A DNA stretch of 64,000 nucleotides, from contig NZ_JAJOZC010000001.1 in assembly GCF_023701695.1 (NCBI RefSeq), forward strand, positions 3,905,894 to 3,969,893, read 5' to 3'. Under the pieces are notes generated by a model that saw nothing but the letters and a program-made list of their open reading frames with translations, made no database searches and was not told the origin of the DNA. Every line of letters starts with the position of its first letter. Positions within the stretch are counted from its first letter, which is position 1. The DNA is from Streptomyces sp. RKAG290. GTDB lineage: Bacteria; Actinomycetota; Actinomycetes; Streptomycetales; Streptomycetaceae. Below, piece after piece: positions 42,450-51,677 of the stretch. The translations under genes were made by a program, and so were the position numbers.

Positions 42450-43669
42450 GGGGTGACTCCTGCCTGGTTGGGAGTGACGGGGGTGAAGCGCGCCGGGAGG
42501 TGGGCGAGGGCACGGTGGAACGGGCCCGGACGCCAGGACAACTGCTCACGGGGAAGCGTGAGTTCGAGGTCGCACAGGTGGCTGGTGAGACGCTCGATCG
42601 CGGCTGTCGCCATGAGCAGCGCCGGCTGTTTGGCCGGGCAGACATGCGGTCCCGAGCCGCCGAAGGCGAGGTGCGAACCGCCGTCCGTGCGTGGGGAGTC
42701 GGTGGGGATGTTGTCCGGTGCGGTGTTGGCTGCGGCGTAGGAGACGAGGACGAGCTCGTTGGCCTGGATCCAGGTGCCGTGGAAGCGGATGGTGCGGCGG
42801 GGGAAGTGGGCCGAGTAGTTCGCCATGGGCGGCTCGCTGCGCAGCACGTCGTTGATCGCGTCACGGGCGGTGAGCGCGCCGCTGGACAGGGAGCTGTAGT
42901 AGTCCGGGTTGGACAGCATGCGGGACAGCGCGTTGGAGATCAGGTTCGTGGTCGGCTCGTGCCCGGCGGCCATGGTGAGCACGACCTGGTGGACGACCTC
43001 CTCGGGGTCGAGCCCCGCGGGATGGTCCATGAACCAGGAGGTCAGGTCGTTGCCGCGGCGTTCGTGCTTGAGGGCGATCAGCTCCATCACGTAACTCTCG
43101 AAGTCCGCGTTCGCCTTGGTGGCCTCCTCGGGGCCGGCCGACTCGAACATGCCGGCCAGCGCGGCGACCAGGCGGGGACTGTAGTGGTCGGGCATCCCGA
43201 ACAGGGTGTTGAACACCACCAGGGGCAGCGGCCGCGCGTACTGCGTGACGAGGTCCGCCTCACCGGTCGCGGCGAACTCGCGGATGAGCTGGTCCGCGGC
43301 CTGGGCCACCTGCTGGCGCAGGTGGTGCGGTTCGACGAGCGAGAAGCTGTCGGTGATCACGGACCGGTAGCGGTCGTGGACCTCGCCGTCGTTGAACAGG
43401 GCGTTGGGGCGCCACTGCATCATCGGCAGGACCGGGCTGTCCGCCGGCAGCGTCTCCTGCCAGACACGCGGGTCCTTTGACCAGGTGCCGGTGTCCTTCA
43501 GGAGGTCGAGCGCGGCCTGGTAGTCGATGACCAGGTGGGCGCCGACGCCGGGAGAGATCTCGACGGGGGCGACCGGCCCGTACTGCCGCAGCCGGGTGTA
43601 GACGGCGTGCGGATCGGCGGCGAAGTCCGGCCCGTACAACGGCACGAGCTCGGGTGTGTAGTTGGTCAT
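42359..43669 (-). CDS. Cytochrome P450, CYP157-like (conservon CvnE)
   Basis: 436 residues from ATG 43669. I-helix VVLTMAAGHEPTTNLI and haem loop LAFGGSGPHVCPAKQPALL are present. The K-helix ExxR reads NDVLRSEPP, so the invariant Glu is Asp. CYP157 proteins in conservons are known for departures from ExxR, which fits this position upstream of a CYP154-like partner. The C-terminal ~30 residues overlap the next gene. It is coupled to the GTPase gene (start and stop nearly coincide at 43666-43669). Confidence 0.88.
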   Translation of the reverse strand: MTNYTPELVPLYGPDFAADPHAVYTRLRQYGPVAPVEISPGVGAHLVIDYQAALDLLKDTGTWSKDPRVWQETLPADSPVLPMMQWRPNALFNDGEVHDRYRSVITDSFSLVEPHHLRQQVAQAADQLIREFAATGEADLVTQYARPLPLVVFNTLFGMPDHYSPRLVAALAGMFESAGPEEATKANADFESYVMELIALKHERRGNDLTSWFMDHPAGLDPEEVVHQVVLTMAAGHEPTTNLISNALSRMLSNPDYYSSLSSGALTARDAINDVLRSEPPMANYSAHFPRRTIRFHGTWIQANELVLVSYAAANTAPDNIPTDSPRTDGGSHLAFGGSGPHVCPAKQPALLMATAAIERLTSHLCDLELTLPREQLSWRPGPFHRALAHLPARFTPVTPNQAGVTPWTSPTTSTPPDATSTQKPHSSGAAAPHPA

Positions 43670-44268
43670 GAGGCGCCGTCCAGGGCGGAGTGGGCGATCA
43701 GGTGGGAGACGAGCGCGATCAGTGCGTCGATGGACGACGTCGCGTCGCGCGCGTCGCAGAGCACCAGCGGGGTCTGCTCGTCGAGGTCGAGATGCTCGCG
43801 CAGTACTTCGACGGAGTGGCCCGGGGTGTCCTCGAAGACGTTGACCGCGATGGCGTACCGCAGGCCCTGTTCCTCGATCATGTCGATGACCTCGAACGAG
43901 TCGTCCAGGCGGCGGGTGTCGACCAGGACCAGTGCCCCGAGGGCCCCGCGGGAGATGTCCTCCCACAACGGCTTGAAGCGCTGCTGTCCCGGGGTGCCGA
44001 AGAGGTAGAGGACGAGATCGCCGGGCAGGGTCCGGCGGCCGAAGTCGATGGCCACGGTCGTGGTGCTCTTGTGCGGCACGCCGGCCAGGCTGTCGACCAT
44101 GGTGCCGGCCTGCGTCATGGTCTCTTCGGTGTGCAGCGGCACCGTCTCGGACAGGGCGTCGATCATGGTGGTCTTGCCGACTCCGAGAGGCCCCGCGACC
44201 AGGAGCTTTACGAGCGTCTGGTCAGCGTTCGCCAGGTATCTTGGGTTCGCGGATGGAGCGGAGTCCAC
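43666..44268 (-). CDS. cvnD: Conservon GTPase CvnD (MglA-like/ATP-GTP binding)
   Basis: 200 residues from GTG 44268. P-loop LLVAGPLGVGKTTMIDAL (~23-40), switch region with TTVAIDFGR, G3-like YLFGTPGQQRFKPLW, and an N-x-F-E specificity-like loop (AVNVFEDTPG). These Rab/MglA-type small GTPases work with the roadblock and DUF742 proteins of the same operon at the membrane. It overlaps cvnC by 47 bases. Confidence 0.93.
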   Translation of the reverse strand: MDSAPSANPRYLANADQTLVKLLVAGPLGVGKTTMIDALSETVPLHTEETMTQAGTMVDSLAGVPHKSTTTVAIDFGRRTLPGDLVLYLFGTPGQQRFKPLWEDISRGALGALVLVDTRRLDDSFEVIDMIEEQGLRYAIAVNVFEDTPGHSVEVLREHLDLDEQTPLVLCDARDATSSIDALIALVSHLIAHSALDGAS

Positions 44269-44602
44269 TGAGCACCCTTTCTAGGAGCTGCGGTTCCGGC
44301 CGTTGGGCCTCGGGGATGGGGGCACGGGCGACGAGGTGGCCGGCGTCGACGAGATCGGCAACCAGGACGCGCAGGACGCTCACCGGCAGATGCAGGTAGG
44401 CGGCGGCTTCGGCGAGCGGCAGGGCGCCGCCGTGGATCAGCACGGCCAGGCGACGCTGCGCAGGCACCAGTCCCTCCGGGACCCGCGAGCCGGCCGCGCT
44501 CAACACCGTGAGGCGGTCCAGCGTGTTGCGGGTGGGCTGAGCGCATCCGGTGGTGGCCAGGTACGCCGGGACTAAGCGCCTGCCGTGGCGGCTGGCCGTC
44601 AT
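44222..44602 (-). CDS. cvnC: Conservon protein CvnC (DUF742)
   Basis: 126 residues. DUF742 features: RLVPAYLATTGCAQPTRNTL, DRLTVLSA, and the winged-helix-like core EAAAYLHLPVSVLRVLVADL followed by GHLVARAP. A stop-start overlap with cvnB (ATGA at 44599-44602) and an overlap with cvnD confirm one operon. DUF742 proteins are thought to link the GTPase to the sensor-like CvnA. Confidence 0.92.
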   Translation of the reverse strand: MTASRHGRRLVPAYLATTGCAQPTRNTLDRLTVLSAAGSRVPEGLVPAQRRLAVLIHGGALPLAEAAAYLHLPVSVLRVLVADLVDAGHLVARAPIPEAQRPEPQLLERVLSGLRSIREPKIPGER

Positions 44603-45024
44603 GAGGGTGTGCCGGCGTCCCGTGCCTGCGAAGTCATGACCTTGTCTCCGAGGGTCGCGACCTGGATCTGCATGTGATGGGCGACGACACCCATGTCGAC
44701 CTCCCGGCGGGCGAAGACCGCCAGAACGGTGTTGGAGCCCGCCGGTATCGCGAACACGAACCCTGAATCCGTGTCGACGACGACCTGCCGCAGCCTGGTC
44801 CCCGAGTCGCCGGAGAGCGAGATGGCCACTGCGCGGGCGGCGCCCTGGAGCGCGGACATCATCGCGGACGCGCCCTCTCTGGCCTCCCGGGCGAGGTTGG
44901 GCGACGCGCCCTTGACCAGGCCGTCCCCGGAGAGCACCAGTGCGTGGACGACGTGAGGCAGGACCAGGAGTGGCTCCAGCACCCAGGACACGTCCTTGAT
45001 CACGGAGCGCTTGGGGTCAGTCAT
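44599..45024 (-). CDS. cvnB: Conservon roadblock/LC7 protein CvnB
   Basis: 141 residues with the roadblock pattern: VSWVLEPLLVLPHVVHALVL, SGDGLVKGASPNL, AREGASAMMSALQGAARAVA, and a late strand VLAVFARREVDMGVV. Roadblock proteins dimerise and act as GTPase-activating or scaffolding partners of MglA-type GTPases. ATG overlaps the cvnA stop. Confidence 0.93.
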   Translation of the reverse strand: MTDPKRSVIKDVSWVLEPLLVLPHVVHALVLSGDGLVKGASPNLAREAREGASAMMSALQGAARAVAISLSGDSGTRLRQVVVDTDSGFVFAIPAGSNTVLAVFARREVDMGVVAHHMQIQVATLGDKVMTSQARDAGTPS

Positions 45025-46661
45025 CAGTGGTTCCCTTCAGGGTGATCGATCTGTGAGGCGGCACGCCCCGAGGCCGTACCGGCCTGGAAAGCAGTCCATG
45101 TCGCCTGCGTTTCCTCAGGCGTGAGGGCGTTGTCCGGACGGGCCGCGGGCAGTTCGCCGGTGGGGCGGCGGTCCCGGCGGCGACGGCGCGGCAGGGCCTC
45201 TTCGGTCCCTTCGGCGTCCGCGGCCCTGTCGGCCTCTTCGATCCCTACGGTGTCCGAGGTCCTGCCGGTCGCCTCGATGCCTACGGCGTCCGCGGCCTCG
45301 TCGGTTCCTGTGACCCCCGCGGCGTCCGCGGACGGCAGGGCGGCCGCGCGGGCCGGTGACGTCCTGCGAGGCAGGGTCGTGGTGCGGGGCGGCGCGGCCG
45401 GGCGGGGCAGCGGGGCCATCGCCGACATCGGGTGGGTCTCCTCGTCGAGGAGCGTCAGCAGGTTCCCGGGGATGAACACGACGGCCCGGACTCCGCCGTA
45501 CGGCGACGGCTTGTCCATGGACACGGAGAACCCGTACTGGTGCATGAGGCGACTGATCTTGGCGAACCCGGTCCGCGGCGGATCGCCGAGTTCGGTCAGC
45601 AGGATCGAGCGCTGTCCCGACAACAGCCGGGTGGCGAACTCCGTCTCGTCCGCGTGCATGCCCACTCCGGCGTCGTCGATGACGATGCAGGCGCCGGACT
45701 CGACCTGGTGGAGGCTGACGTCGATGGCGAGGGTGCCGTGCGTGTGGTGGATGGAGTTGGCCAGCAGTTCGGCGACGGTGATGGCGATCGGCTCGACCGC
45801 CCGTGCCACCACCGCGACGGGGATGTCCATCTGGCTCGTGACCTGGACCCGGTGGTAGCCGCGGATCCGGGACTGGGCGCCGGCCACGATGTCGCCGAGG
45901 TGCGAGTCGGCGTGCGTGAGGCCGGGCCATGCCCCGCACAGCACCCCGGTGCCCTGGATGTGGCGGAGGTTCTGCTCGTTGAGGTGGTCGAGCCCGAGGA
46001 GGTCCTGAGCCAGGCCGGGATCGTCGTAGCGGTGCTGCATCTCGTCGATCTTGCTGCGCATCTGGTGGCTGAGGGCCTGGATGACGGTCGTCGCGCCCCG
46101 CACCACGGTCTGTGCGGCCTCGTCGACGCGGTGCCGCTCGGCCGTCACCGTCCGGGACAGGTGATCCAGGACTTCTCTGTGGGCCTGGTCCGTTCCCGTG
46201 CCGGTGAAGGCGGAGTGCAGGAGCCCCGGCACCGGGACGTGCCGATGGGCGAGGTGCATGGTGAGGGCCGGGAGGCGGGTGCCCACCAGGTGCCGCGTCT
46301 CCTCGACCAAGGCCTGCTGTCCGGCGGCAAGTTGTGCGGCCTCGCCGACAGCGGTGTCGCGCTCATGGGCGACCTTGTCGCGTTCGTGGGCGGCGGTGTC
46401 CCGCTCGTGGGCGGCGATGTCGCGCTCGCGTACCACGGTGTCCCGGTCACGGGCGACGGCGTCGCGCTCGCGGACGACGGCCTCCCGGTCACGGGCGACG
46501 GCGTCCCGTTCGAGGGCAACGGCGTCCCGGGCGCGAAGGGCGGCATCCCGTTCCGCGTGCAGGGCCGCGGTGAGACGGCGGGCCCGGAGCAGGAGTGGCG
46601 CAGCGGCAAGAGCCGCACCCGCGGCCGCTGACGCGAGCAGCACCACCAGTATCTGCGTCAT
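45024..46661 (-). CDS. cvnA: Conservon sensor-kinase-like protein CvnA
   Basis: 545 residues from ATG 46661 (GAGGA seven bases upstream). One N-terminal membrane helix (ILVVLLASAAAGAALAAAPLL) is followed by an Arg/Asp/Glu coiled coil made of ERDAVAR-like heptads (~35-115). Next come a helical dimerisation region with LSHQMRSKIDEMQHR and an HATPase domain (AVELLANSIHHTHG; IDDAGVGM). A ~130-residue Ala/Thr/Arg-rich disordered tail closes it. No periplasmic sensor loop. In conservons CvnA resembles histidine kinases, but kinase activity is not general. First gene of the cvn operon. Confidence 0.92.
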   Translation of the reverse strand: MTQILVVLLASAAAGAALAAAPLLLRARRLTAALHAERDAALRARDAVALERDAVARDREAVVRERDAVARDRDTVVRERDIAAHERDTAAHERDKVAHERDTAVGEAAQLAAGQQALVEETRHLVGTRLPALTMHLAHRHVPVPGLLHSAFTGTGTDQAHREVLDHLSRTVTAERHRVDEAAQTVVRGATTVIQALSHQMRSKIDEMQHRYDDPGLAQDLLGLDHLNEQNLRHIQGTGVLCGAWPGLTHADSHLGDIVAGAQSRIRGYHRVQVTSQMDIPVAVVARAVEPIAITVAELLANSIHHTHGTLAIDVSLHQVESGACIVIDDAGVGMHADETEFATRLLSGQRSILLTELGDPPRTGFAKISRLMHQYGFSVSMDKPSPYGGVRAVVFIPGNLLTLLDEETHPMSAMAPLPRPAAPPRTTTLPRRTSPARAAALPSADAAGVTGTDEAADAVGIEATGRTSDTVGIEEADRAADAEGTEEALPRRRRRDRRPTGELPAARPDNALTPEETQATWTAFQAGTASGRAASQIDHPEGNH

Positions 46662-47894
46662 CAAGTAGTCCTCAATTGGGGGGTGTTGGGCAGGAAGGCT
46701 AGCGGGGGCCACGGCGGCGGAAGGGAGTCGGTCTCCGTGCGCGCGGCTCTGAGCCGGCGGCCCGTCCGGAACGTGATCCCGCCACCATCCGCAAGGGCGG
46801 CCCCGAACCCGAACGCGCGCTCATCGCAACCGCCTTGGGCATGACGCCACAGGTGGCTCGGCCGCTCGGTACGCGTCGGTCCGTCGGTGCCGACGGGCGG
46901 GACCGGTCCGTGTGCGGATGCGCGGCGGTGTGGGGGGTCAGTCGCACGCATGGGCATCCGGGCCGAATCCGAGTCGTATCCGCATCTGGTTTTGGGCATG
47001 ACAACGCACTGCTCCGGTGGGGAGTCCGCGGCGTGAGCCGGCGGACCGCGGCGCAGGGGTGCGGTGAGGCGTGTGGGAGCAGGCGTGACAGGCGGACGGG
47101 AGCGGCACCCGAGGCGTCGGACCGCCCGCGGACTCACTCCGGAGGGCGCACGCCGGGACGCGTGCCGGTACGAACGATGTCGACGGGGTTGCCGAGCGGC
47201 GGAGTTGGCCACTCCACCGGTTGCACCTGCCAAGGCGGCACGGTCCGCCGCGCGGACGACAACGTTGGCTCCGGTGTGAAAGGGCGGTGGAGAAAGTGTG
47301 ATGCGCCCGGGCCGGTCTCGGTAAGGAAGGCATCCTGTGGGGCAATTAGCACATCCCGCGTGACATCTACTCGACTTGGGGCAAAATTGTTCACTGAAAG
47401 GTGATCATGCGCATTCCGCGAGTGATGTTACTGAGGTGATTCCGCTTTTGGGAAGGGCAGTTGGGACCCCGCACGCCCGCAGGGGGAGGTATCGGGCGGC
47501 CCGGTGCAGCGGACGCGGCGCTTGTGGCACGGACGCGGGGCGAGTCGTTGCAACGAGGAATCCCGGTGCGCGGCCGCTGCCTTCCCGGGAGGGCCCGGCG
47601 GGTCGGTGCGGGGTGCGGGGGGCCGCCGATCCGCCTCAACGGCTGTGGCGGGTGGTGCCCGTGTGGTGGCTGAGCGTCGCGCTCGTGCCCCCTTCGGTTC
47701 GCGGGTGCGGAAGCCGTCGGGCTCGCCCGCTCACTGCCGTCGGCGGGCGGTCCGGATGGGCAGTCCGGATGGGCAGTCCGGCCGGAACTGGCCGGTCGGA
47801 CAGGTCGAAAGAGGAGCTGCCGCCGCGCCGGGAACGCGGGCAGTCTGAGGACACCGAACGGTTCCCCTCCCTTCCCGCTCCAAGGAGATTCCCC
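46662..47894. other. 1.2-kb gap between conservon and DUF2165 gene
   Basis: No frame has convincing coding bias. Next to 46662 it must hold the conservon promoter. A relatively AT-rich patch at 47350-47450 (CAAAATTGTTCACTGAAAGG) may hold a promoter. TCCGGATGGGCAG is repeated in tandem about 2.3 times at 47751-47781. Confidence 0.45.
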
Positions 47895-48479
47895 ATGGCG
47901 CTGACCGCCGACAGGCCCACTACGAAAGACATATCGAGCCCGCTGAACGCACAGCTTCCGGACCTCGCGGTCCGGTCCCGGCTGGCCGCGCTCAACGCCT
48001 TCCTGATGAGCGGCCTCACCCTGTGGCTGGGTCTGGTCACGCTCAACAACATCAACGACTTCGGCACCAACAAGGCGCTGATCAGCACCATGCTCACCAT
48101 GAGCGATCTGGTGAAGGACCCGGTCCGCGGCAACGGCCTCGAATGGCGGGCGATGCCGGAGTCGATGGCCACCCCGGCACTGATCGGCGTCATCATCTAC
48201 GAGGTGCTGATCGTGGCACTGCTGGCCAGGGCGGCTTACGGGCTGGTGCGCCGGGCGCGCGGCCAGGAGACCGGCATCGTCGTCACGCAGCGGGCGAACA
48301 TCGCCCTGGGTGCCTTCGCCGGCCTGTTCCTGCTCTTCCTCTCCGGCGGCATGTTCTTCGGCTACTGGATCTACATCGGCGCCGCGCAGCAGGTCCACTT
48401 CACGGGCCTGATCATCGGGCTGCTGGCCGCATTGCTGGTGAATCTTCCCTCGGTGACCGGCGCTCAGCAGGAACGCTGA
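47895..48479 (+). CDS. DUF2165-like small integral membrane protein
   Basis: 194 residues with AAGGAG eight bases before ATG 47895. Four hydrophobic segments: AALNAFLMSGLTLWLGLVTL; ALIGVIIYEVLIVALLARAA; NIALGAFAGLFLLFLSGGMF with GYWIYIGA; and FTGLIIGLLAALLVNLP. The loop LNNINDFGTNKALISTMLTM and the HVE-like WRAMPES region fit DUF2165. Function unknown. It is followed by a UbiA-type gene on the same strand. Confidence 0.78.
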   Translation: MALTADRPTTKDISSPLNAQLPDLAVRSRLAALNAFLMSGLTLWLGLVTLNNINDFGTNKALISTMLTMSDLVKDPVRGNGLEWRAMPESMATPALIGVIIYEVLIVALLARAAYGLVRRARGQETGIVVTQRANIALGAFAGLFLLFLSGGMFFGYWIYIGAAQQVHFTGLIIGLLAALLVNLPSVTGAQQER

Positions 48480-48637
48480 CACCCACCTCCGCGGACCCGC
48501 GCCGCGCGCTGCCCACCGTGTTGCAGGCTGCCCCACCGGCGGTCCTTCCGATACCGCCCCCTCCCCCAAAAGGGGTATCGGAAGGCCCGCCGATGGGGCA
48601 TGTGTGTGTCCCGGGCCAGTTATTAATGTCCCTGGTC

Positions 48638-49576
48638 ATGGGGGCATACACAGCACAGATCGATTCAGGTACCTCGACTTCCACCCTGCGGATCGCAGGT
48701 GCGGCGCGCGCCGCTGTTCTGTTTCTCGAAGAGGCACGCTGCTGCGTGCAGATCGTCTTTCTGATGCGTTTCCTGGCGGGGGCCGCGGTCTGTGCCGGCG
48801 GCAGCCTCGCGGGGGTGGGGCCGGAGCTGATCGCACCGGGCGTCTGCTGGGTGCTGGCGACCTTGTTCACGTACGGCATCAACGGGGTGTCGGACGTCCA
48901 GGAGGACCGGCTCAACCGGACCGGGCGGCCGATCGCCCGCGGCGATCTGTCACCGCGGGCAGCCGCCCGGCTGACCTGGACGGCCGCGGCAGGCTCGGTG
49001 GTCACGGCGCTGGCCTGCGGCAACGCAACTCTGCTCGCCTTCGACCTGGCCTTCCTGCTGATCGGTTACGCGTACTCCGCGGCGCCGTTCCAGCTCAAGC
49101 GCAGTGCGGCGGGCACCTCGGGTTCCGTACTGCTGATGGGGCTGCTGACCTACGCGGCGGGCTGGACGGCCGCGGGGGAGGGCCGCCCCTCGGGCTCCGT
49201 GCTGGTGCTGGCCACCGCGATGTCGCTGTGGATGTGTGTGGTGGGGGCCGTGACCAAGGACTTCTCCCACGTCCGGGGCGATGCCGCCGCAGGCCGGCGC
49301 ACCTCGGTGACCGCTTGGGGGGACGGCACGGCCCGACTGGTGGGCGGCGTGGGGGCGCTGCTGATCGCCGGCGGCTTCCTGTCGGTCGCCTGGCACGGGG
49401 TGGCGCTGCTGGTTCCGCCGGCCGTGGTGCTGGCCGCAGGGGCCGTCGTGGTGGCGGTGCTGTGCTGGACGACGCGCGGTGACGCCGCTCGCGGCCGTAC
49501 GCCCTACCGGGCCTTCATGGTGACGCAGCATCTGGTCCATGTGACGCTGTTCGCCGGGCTCGTGCTCTCCGCCTGA
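48638..49576 (+). CDS. UbiA-family prenyltransferase
   Basis: 312 residues from ATG 48638; in-frame ATG 48626 is an alternative and neither has a strong ribosome site. First Asp-rich motif NGVSDVQEDRLNRTGRPIARG (NxxxDxxxD), second motif VTKDFSHVRGD, and about eight hydrophobic segments. UbiA proteins transfer isoprenyl groups to aromatic or other acceptors in the membrane. The nearby gene set at 53-63 kb could supply an acceptor, but this is not shown. A bidirectional hairpin follows. Confidence 0.88.
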   Translation: MGAYTAQIDSGTSTSTLRIAGAARAAVLFLEEARCCVQIVFLMRFLAGAAVCAGGSLAGVGPELIAPGVCWVLATLFTYGINGVSDVQEDRLNRTGRPIARGDLSPRAAARLTWTAAAGSVVTALACGNATLLAFDLAFLLIGYAYSAAPFQLKRSAAGTSGSVLLMGLLTYAAGWTAAGEGRPSGSVLVLATAMSLWMCVVGAVTKDFSHVRGDAAAGRRTSVTAWGDGTARLVGGVGALLIAGGFLSVAWHGVALLVPPAVVLAAGAVVVAVLCWTTRGDAARGRTPYRAFMVTQHLVHVTLFAGLVLSA

Positions 49577-49687
49577 CAGACCGACAGGGAGTAGAAGGCA
49601 GAGGGCAGAAGGGCAGAAGGACAGCCAGGCCGGCTCGGTTCGATCAGGGGCGGCAGGTCCTGTCCGTGAAATGCGGTCCGTCGATAC

Positions 49688-49716
49688 ACCCCGCGCACTC
49701 CAGGAGTGCGCGGGGT
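49688..49716. terminator. Bidirectional hairpin between ubiA-like and response-regulator genes
   Basis: 14-base arms ACCCCGCGCACTCC / GGAGTGCGCGGGGT around a single A, in the gap between two convergent genes. No long U-run on either side. Confidence 0.8.
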
Positions 49717-49777
49717 ATCCGTATGTCCGCAGGACTTCGAAGCGGGGCCGGGCCGTGCGACGGCCGGAACGCGTGGT

Positions 49778-50455
49778 TCAGAAGCGCCTTCGGGGGTTCT
49801 CCTGCTGGGCGAGGAGACCCCGCTCGACTGCCTTGTTCACCGCGTCGATACGGGAGACGGCGTCGAGCTTGGTGAATATGTTGCGCATGTGCCGCTTGAT
49901 GGTCCCCTCGGCGATGCCGAGCTTGACCGCGATCTGACGGTTGCTCATGGCCGTTGCGACCAAGGTGAGTACCTCCTCCTCGCGGTCGGAGAGGCCGCCG
50001 GCGCCGTCGGGTGCGGTCTGCGGGGCGCGGAGGCTGTCGGGGGAGACCGAGACGGTCACGGTGCGCAGCTCGCCGCCCTCGCGGGAGCGCACGGCGGATA
50101 TGAGGGTCTCGCGGCCGGTGCTCTTGTGGAGGTAGCCGCTGATGCCGAGCCGCAGCAGCTCCTGCACCAGCTGCTGACCGTCGTACATGCTGAGCACGAT
50201 GATGCGCAGTCCCGGGTCGCAGGTGAGCAGCCGGCGGACGGTGGCCGGGGGGTCGTTGCGCGGCATCTCGATGTCGAGGAGCACGACGTCGGGGCGGTGC
50301 ACCGCGGCCAGCCGGATGGCGTCCTCGCCGTTGCCCGCCTGCGCCACGATCTCGAAGCCCGGTTCGGTGCGCAGCAGGTCGCAGAGGGCCTCGCGCAACA
50401 GGGTGTGGTCGTCCGCGACGAGTATCCGTACGGTTTCGGGGGTCGGTTCGCTCAT
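49778..50455 (-). CDS. NarL/LuxR-type response regulator
   Basis: 225 residues from ATG 50455, overlapping the kinase stop. Receiver domain: VRILVADDHTLLREAL with the acidic pair, phospho-acceptor Asp in VVLLDIEMPR, Thr/Ser position IIVLSMYD, Lys in YLHKSTG. C-terminal LuxR HTH: LSDREEEVLTLVATAMSNRQ then IAVKLGIAEGTIKRHMRNIF. Partner of the adjacent kinase. Targets unknown; the neighbouring UbiA and DUF2165 genes are candidates. Confidence 0.94.
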   Translation of the reverse strand: MSEPTPETVRILVADDHTLLREALCDLLRTEPGFEIVAQAGNGEDAIRLAAVHRPDVVLLDIEMPRNDPPATVRRLLTCDPGLRIIVLSMYDGQQLVQELLRLGISGYLHKSTGRETLISAVRSREGGELRTVTVSVSPDSLRAPQTAPDGAGGLSDREEEVLTLVATAMSNRQIAVKLGIAEGTIKRHMRNIFTKLDAVSRIDAVNKAVERGLLAQQENPRRRF

Positions 50456-51561
50456 CGGAGGGGCCGGTCCTCCTTGATGGGTATCCACATGGTCACGTGG
50501 GTGCCCCGGCCGGCCGACGAGCCGATGTGGAGGGTGCCGCCGAGGAGGTCGGCGCGTTCCTGGAGGCCGGTGAGGCCGTTGGTGCGGTCACCGGCCAGCA
50601 CCCGGTCCACGTCGAAGCCGAGGCCGTCGTCGATGATCTCGGTCTGGATCTCGTGCGGGGCGATGTCGATGTGGACCACGATGTTGCCCGCCTCCGCGTG
50701 GCGGAAGGAGTTGCGCAGGCATTCGCGGACCATGACGAACAGCTCCTCCGACACCTGCGTCGGAATCCACTCGTCCAAGCCCCGCACCCACAGCTGGACC
50801 GGCACGCCCTCGTCGCCCATGGAGGCGACGAAGGCGGCGAGCGCCGCTTCCAGACAGCCGGTGATGGCGGGACGGCGGAGCTCGGTGACGAGCTCTCTGG
50901 TGTGGGCGAGGGTTTCGAGGATGGCGTCCTGGGCGGCCCGTACCTCCTTGGGCACGTCGGCGTTCTGCCGGGACACCCCCAGTTCGTAGAGCTCCAGCTG
51001 GCGCATGGCCAGGCTCAGGGAGTTGCCGATCTGGTCGTGGATCTCGCGGGCGAGCTTGCGGTGGCCCTTGTCGTGCACCTCGCGGACCCGGGCGAGCATG
51101 AAGGAGTCGTACGCGATCGAACCGACTTCGAGGCGCCGTCCGATGCCCTGCTGAAGGGCGCGGATCGCGGCGGCGTAGGCCTGGTAGATCCCGTCGACGT
51201 GCTCGGTGCACTCCAGCAGGCGCTCCAGGACGGTGTCGAAGAGGATGACACCGGCCCGCACCGAGTGGGTGAGATGGACGCCCTGCTGGACCCGGGCGCT
51301 GCCGAGGTCGACGACTTCGGCGATGTGGCTGTCGGACACTTCGGTCAGGCCGGCCTGGAGGCTGTCGGCGCAGTCGCGGAAGATCCGGCGGCCCTGCAGT
51401 TCGCACTGCGCCCAGACCTCCGGGTCGGAGGCGAGCGGGCTGTTGATCCCGCGGAGCCGGGAGTGGTAGAGGGCGATCACCTCGTCCTCGTAACCTCTGA
51501 AACGGTCCACGGGCCGGCCGTTGCGGCGGCTGCCGAGACGGCTCTGGGCCTGTTCACTCAT
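50452..51561 (-). CDS. Cytosolic NarL-partner histidine kinase
   Basis: 369 residues from ATG 51561 with GGAGGAGAG upstream. There is no membrane helix; a ~190-residue helical N-terminal sensor precedes the HisKA_3 box KLAREIHDQIGNSLSLAMRQ and an HATPase domain (CLRNSFRHAEAGNIVVHI; DDGLGFD; GLTGLQERADLLGG). The signal must be intracellular or protein-borne. It is translationally coupled to the response regulator. Confidence 0.93.
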   Translation of the reverse strand: MSEQAQSRLGSRRNGRPVDRFRGYEDEVIALYHSRLRGINSPLASDPEVWAQCELQGRRIFRDCADSLQAGLTEVSDSHIAEVVDLGSARVQQGVHLTHSVRAGVILFDTVLERLLECTEHVDGIYQAYAAAIRALQQGIGRRLEVGSIAYDSFMLARVREVHDKGHRKLAREIHDQIGNSLSLAMRQLELYELGVSRQNADVPKEVRAAQDAILETLAHTRELVTELRRPAITGCLEAALAAFVASMGDEGVPVQLWVRGLDEWIPTQVSEELFVMVRECLRNSFRHAEAGNIVVHIDIAPHEIQTEIIDDGLGFDVDRVLAGDRTNGLTGLQERADLLGGTLHIGSSAGRGTHVTMWIPIKEDRPLR

Positions 51562-51677
51562 CACGCTCTCCTCCCCCGTGCCCAACGGCATTTCTGATCG
51601 TCGAACCGGTGCAGGATAAGCCGATTTGCGGATTGGGCGCCGATGTTGGCTGGAATCAGCCATGCCCCGGGGGGAGC

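Noticed and set aside
46661..47233. Minus-strand frame upstream of cvnA
   Set aside because: Arg/Pro/Thr-rich shadow composition with no domain or ribosome site; cvnA itself starts at 46661.
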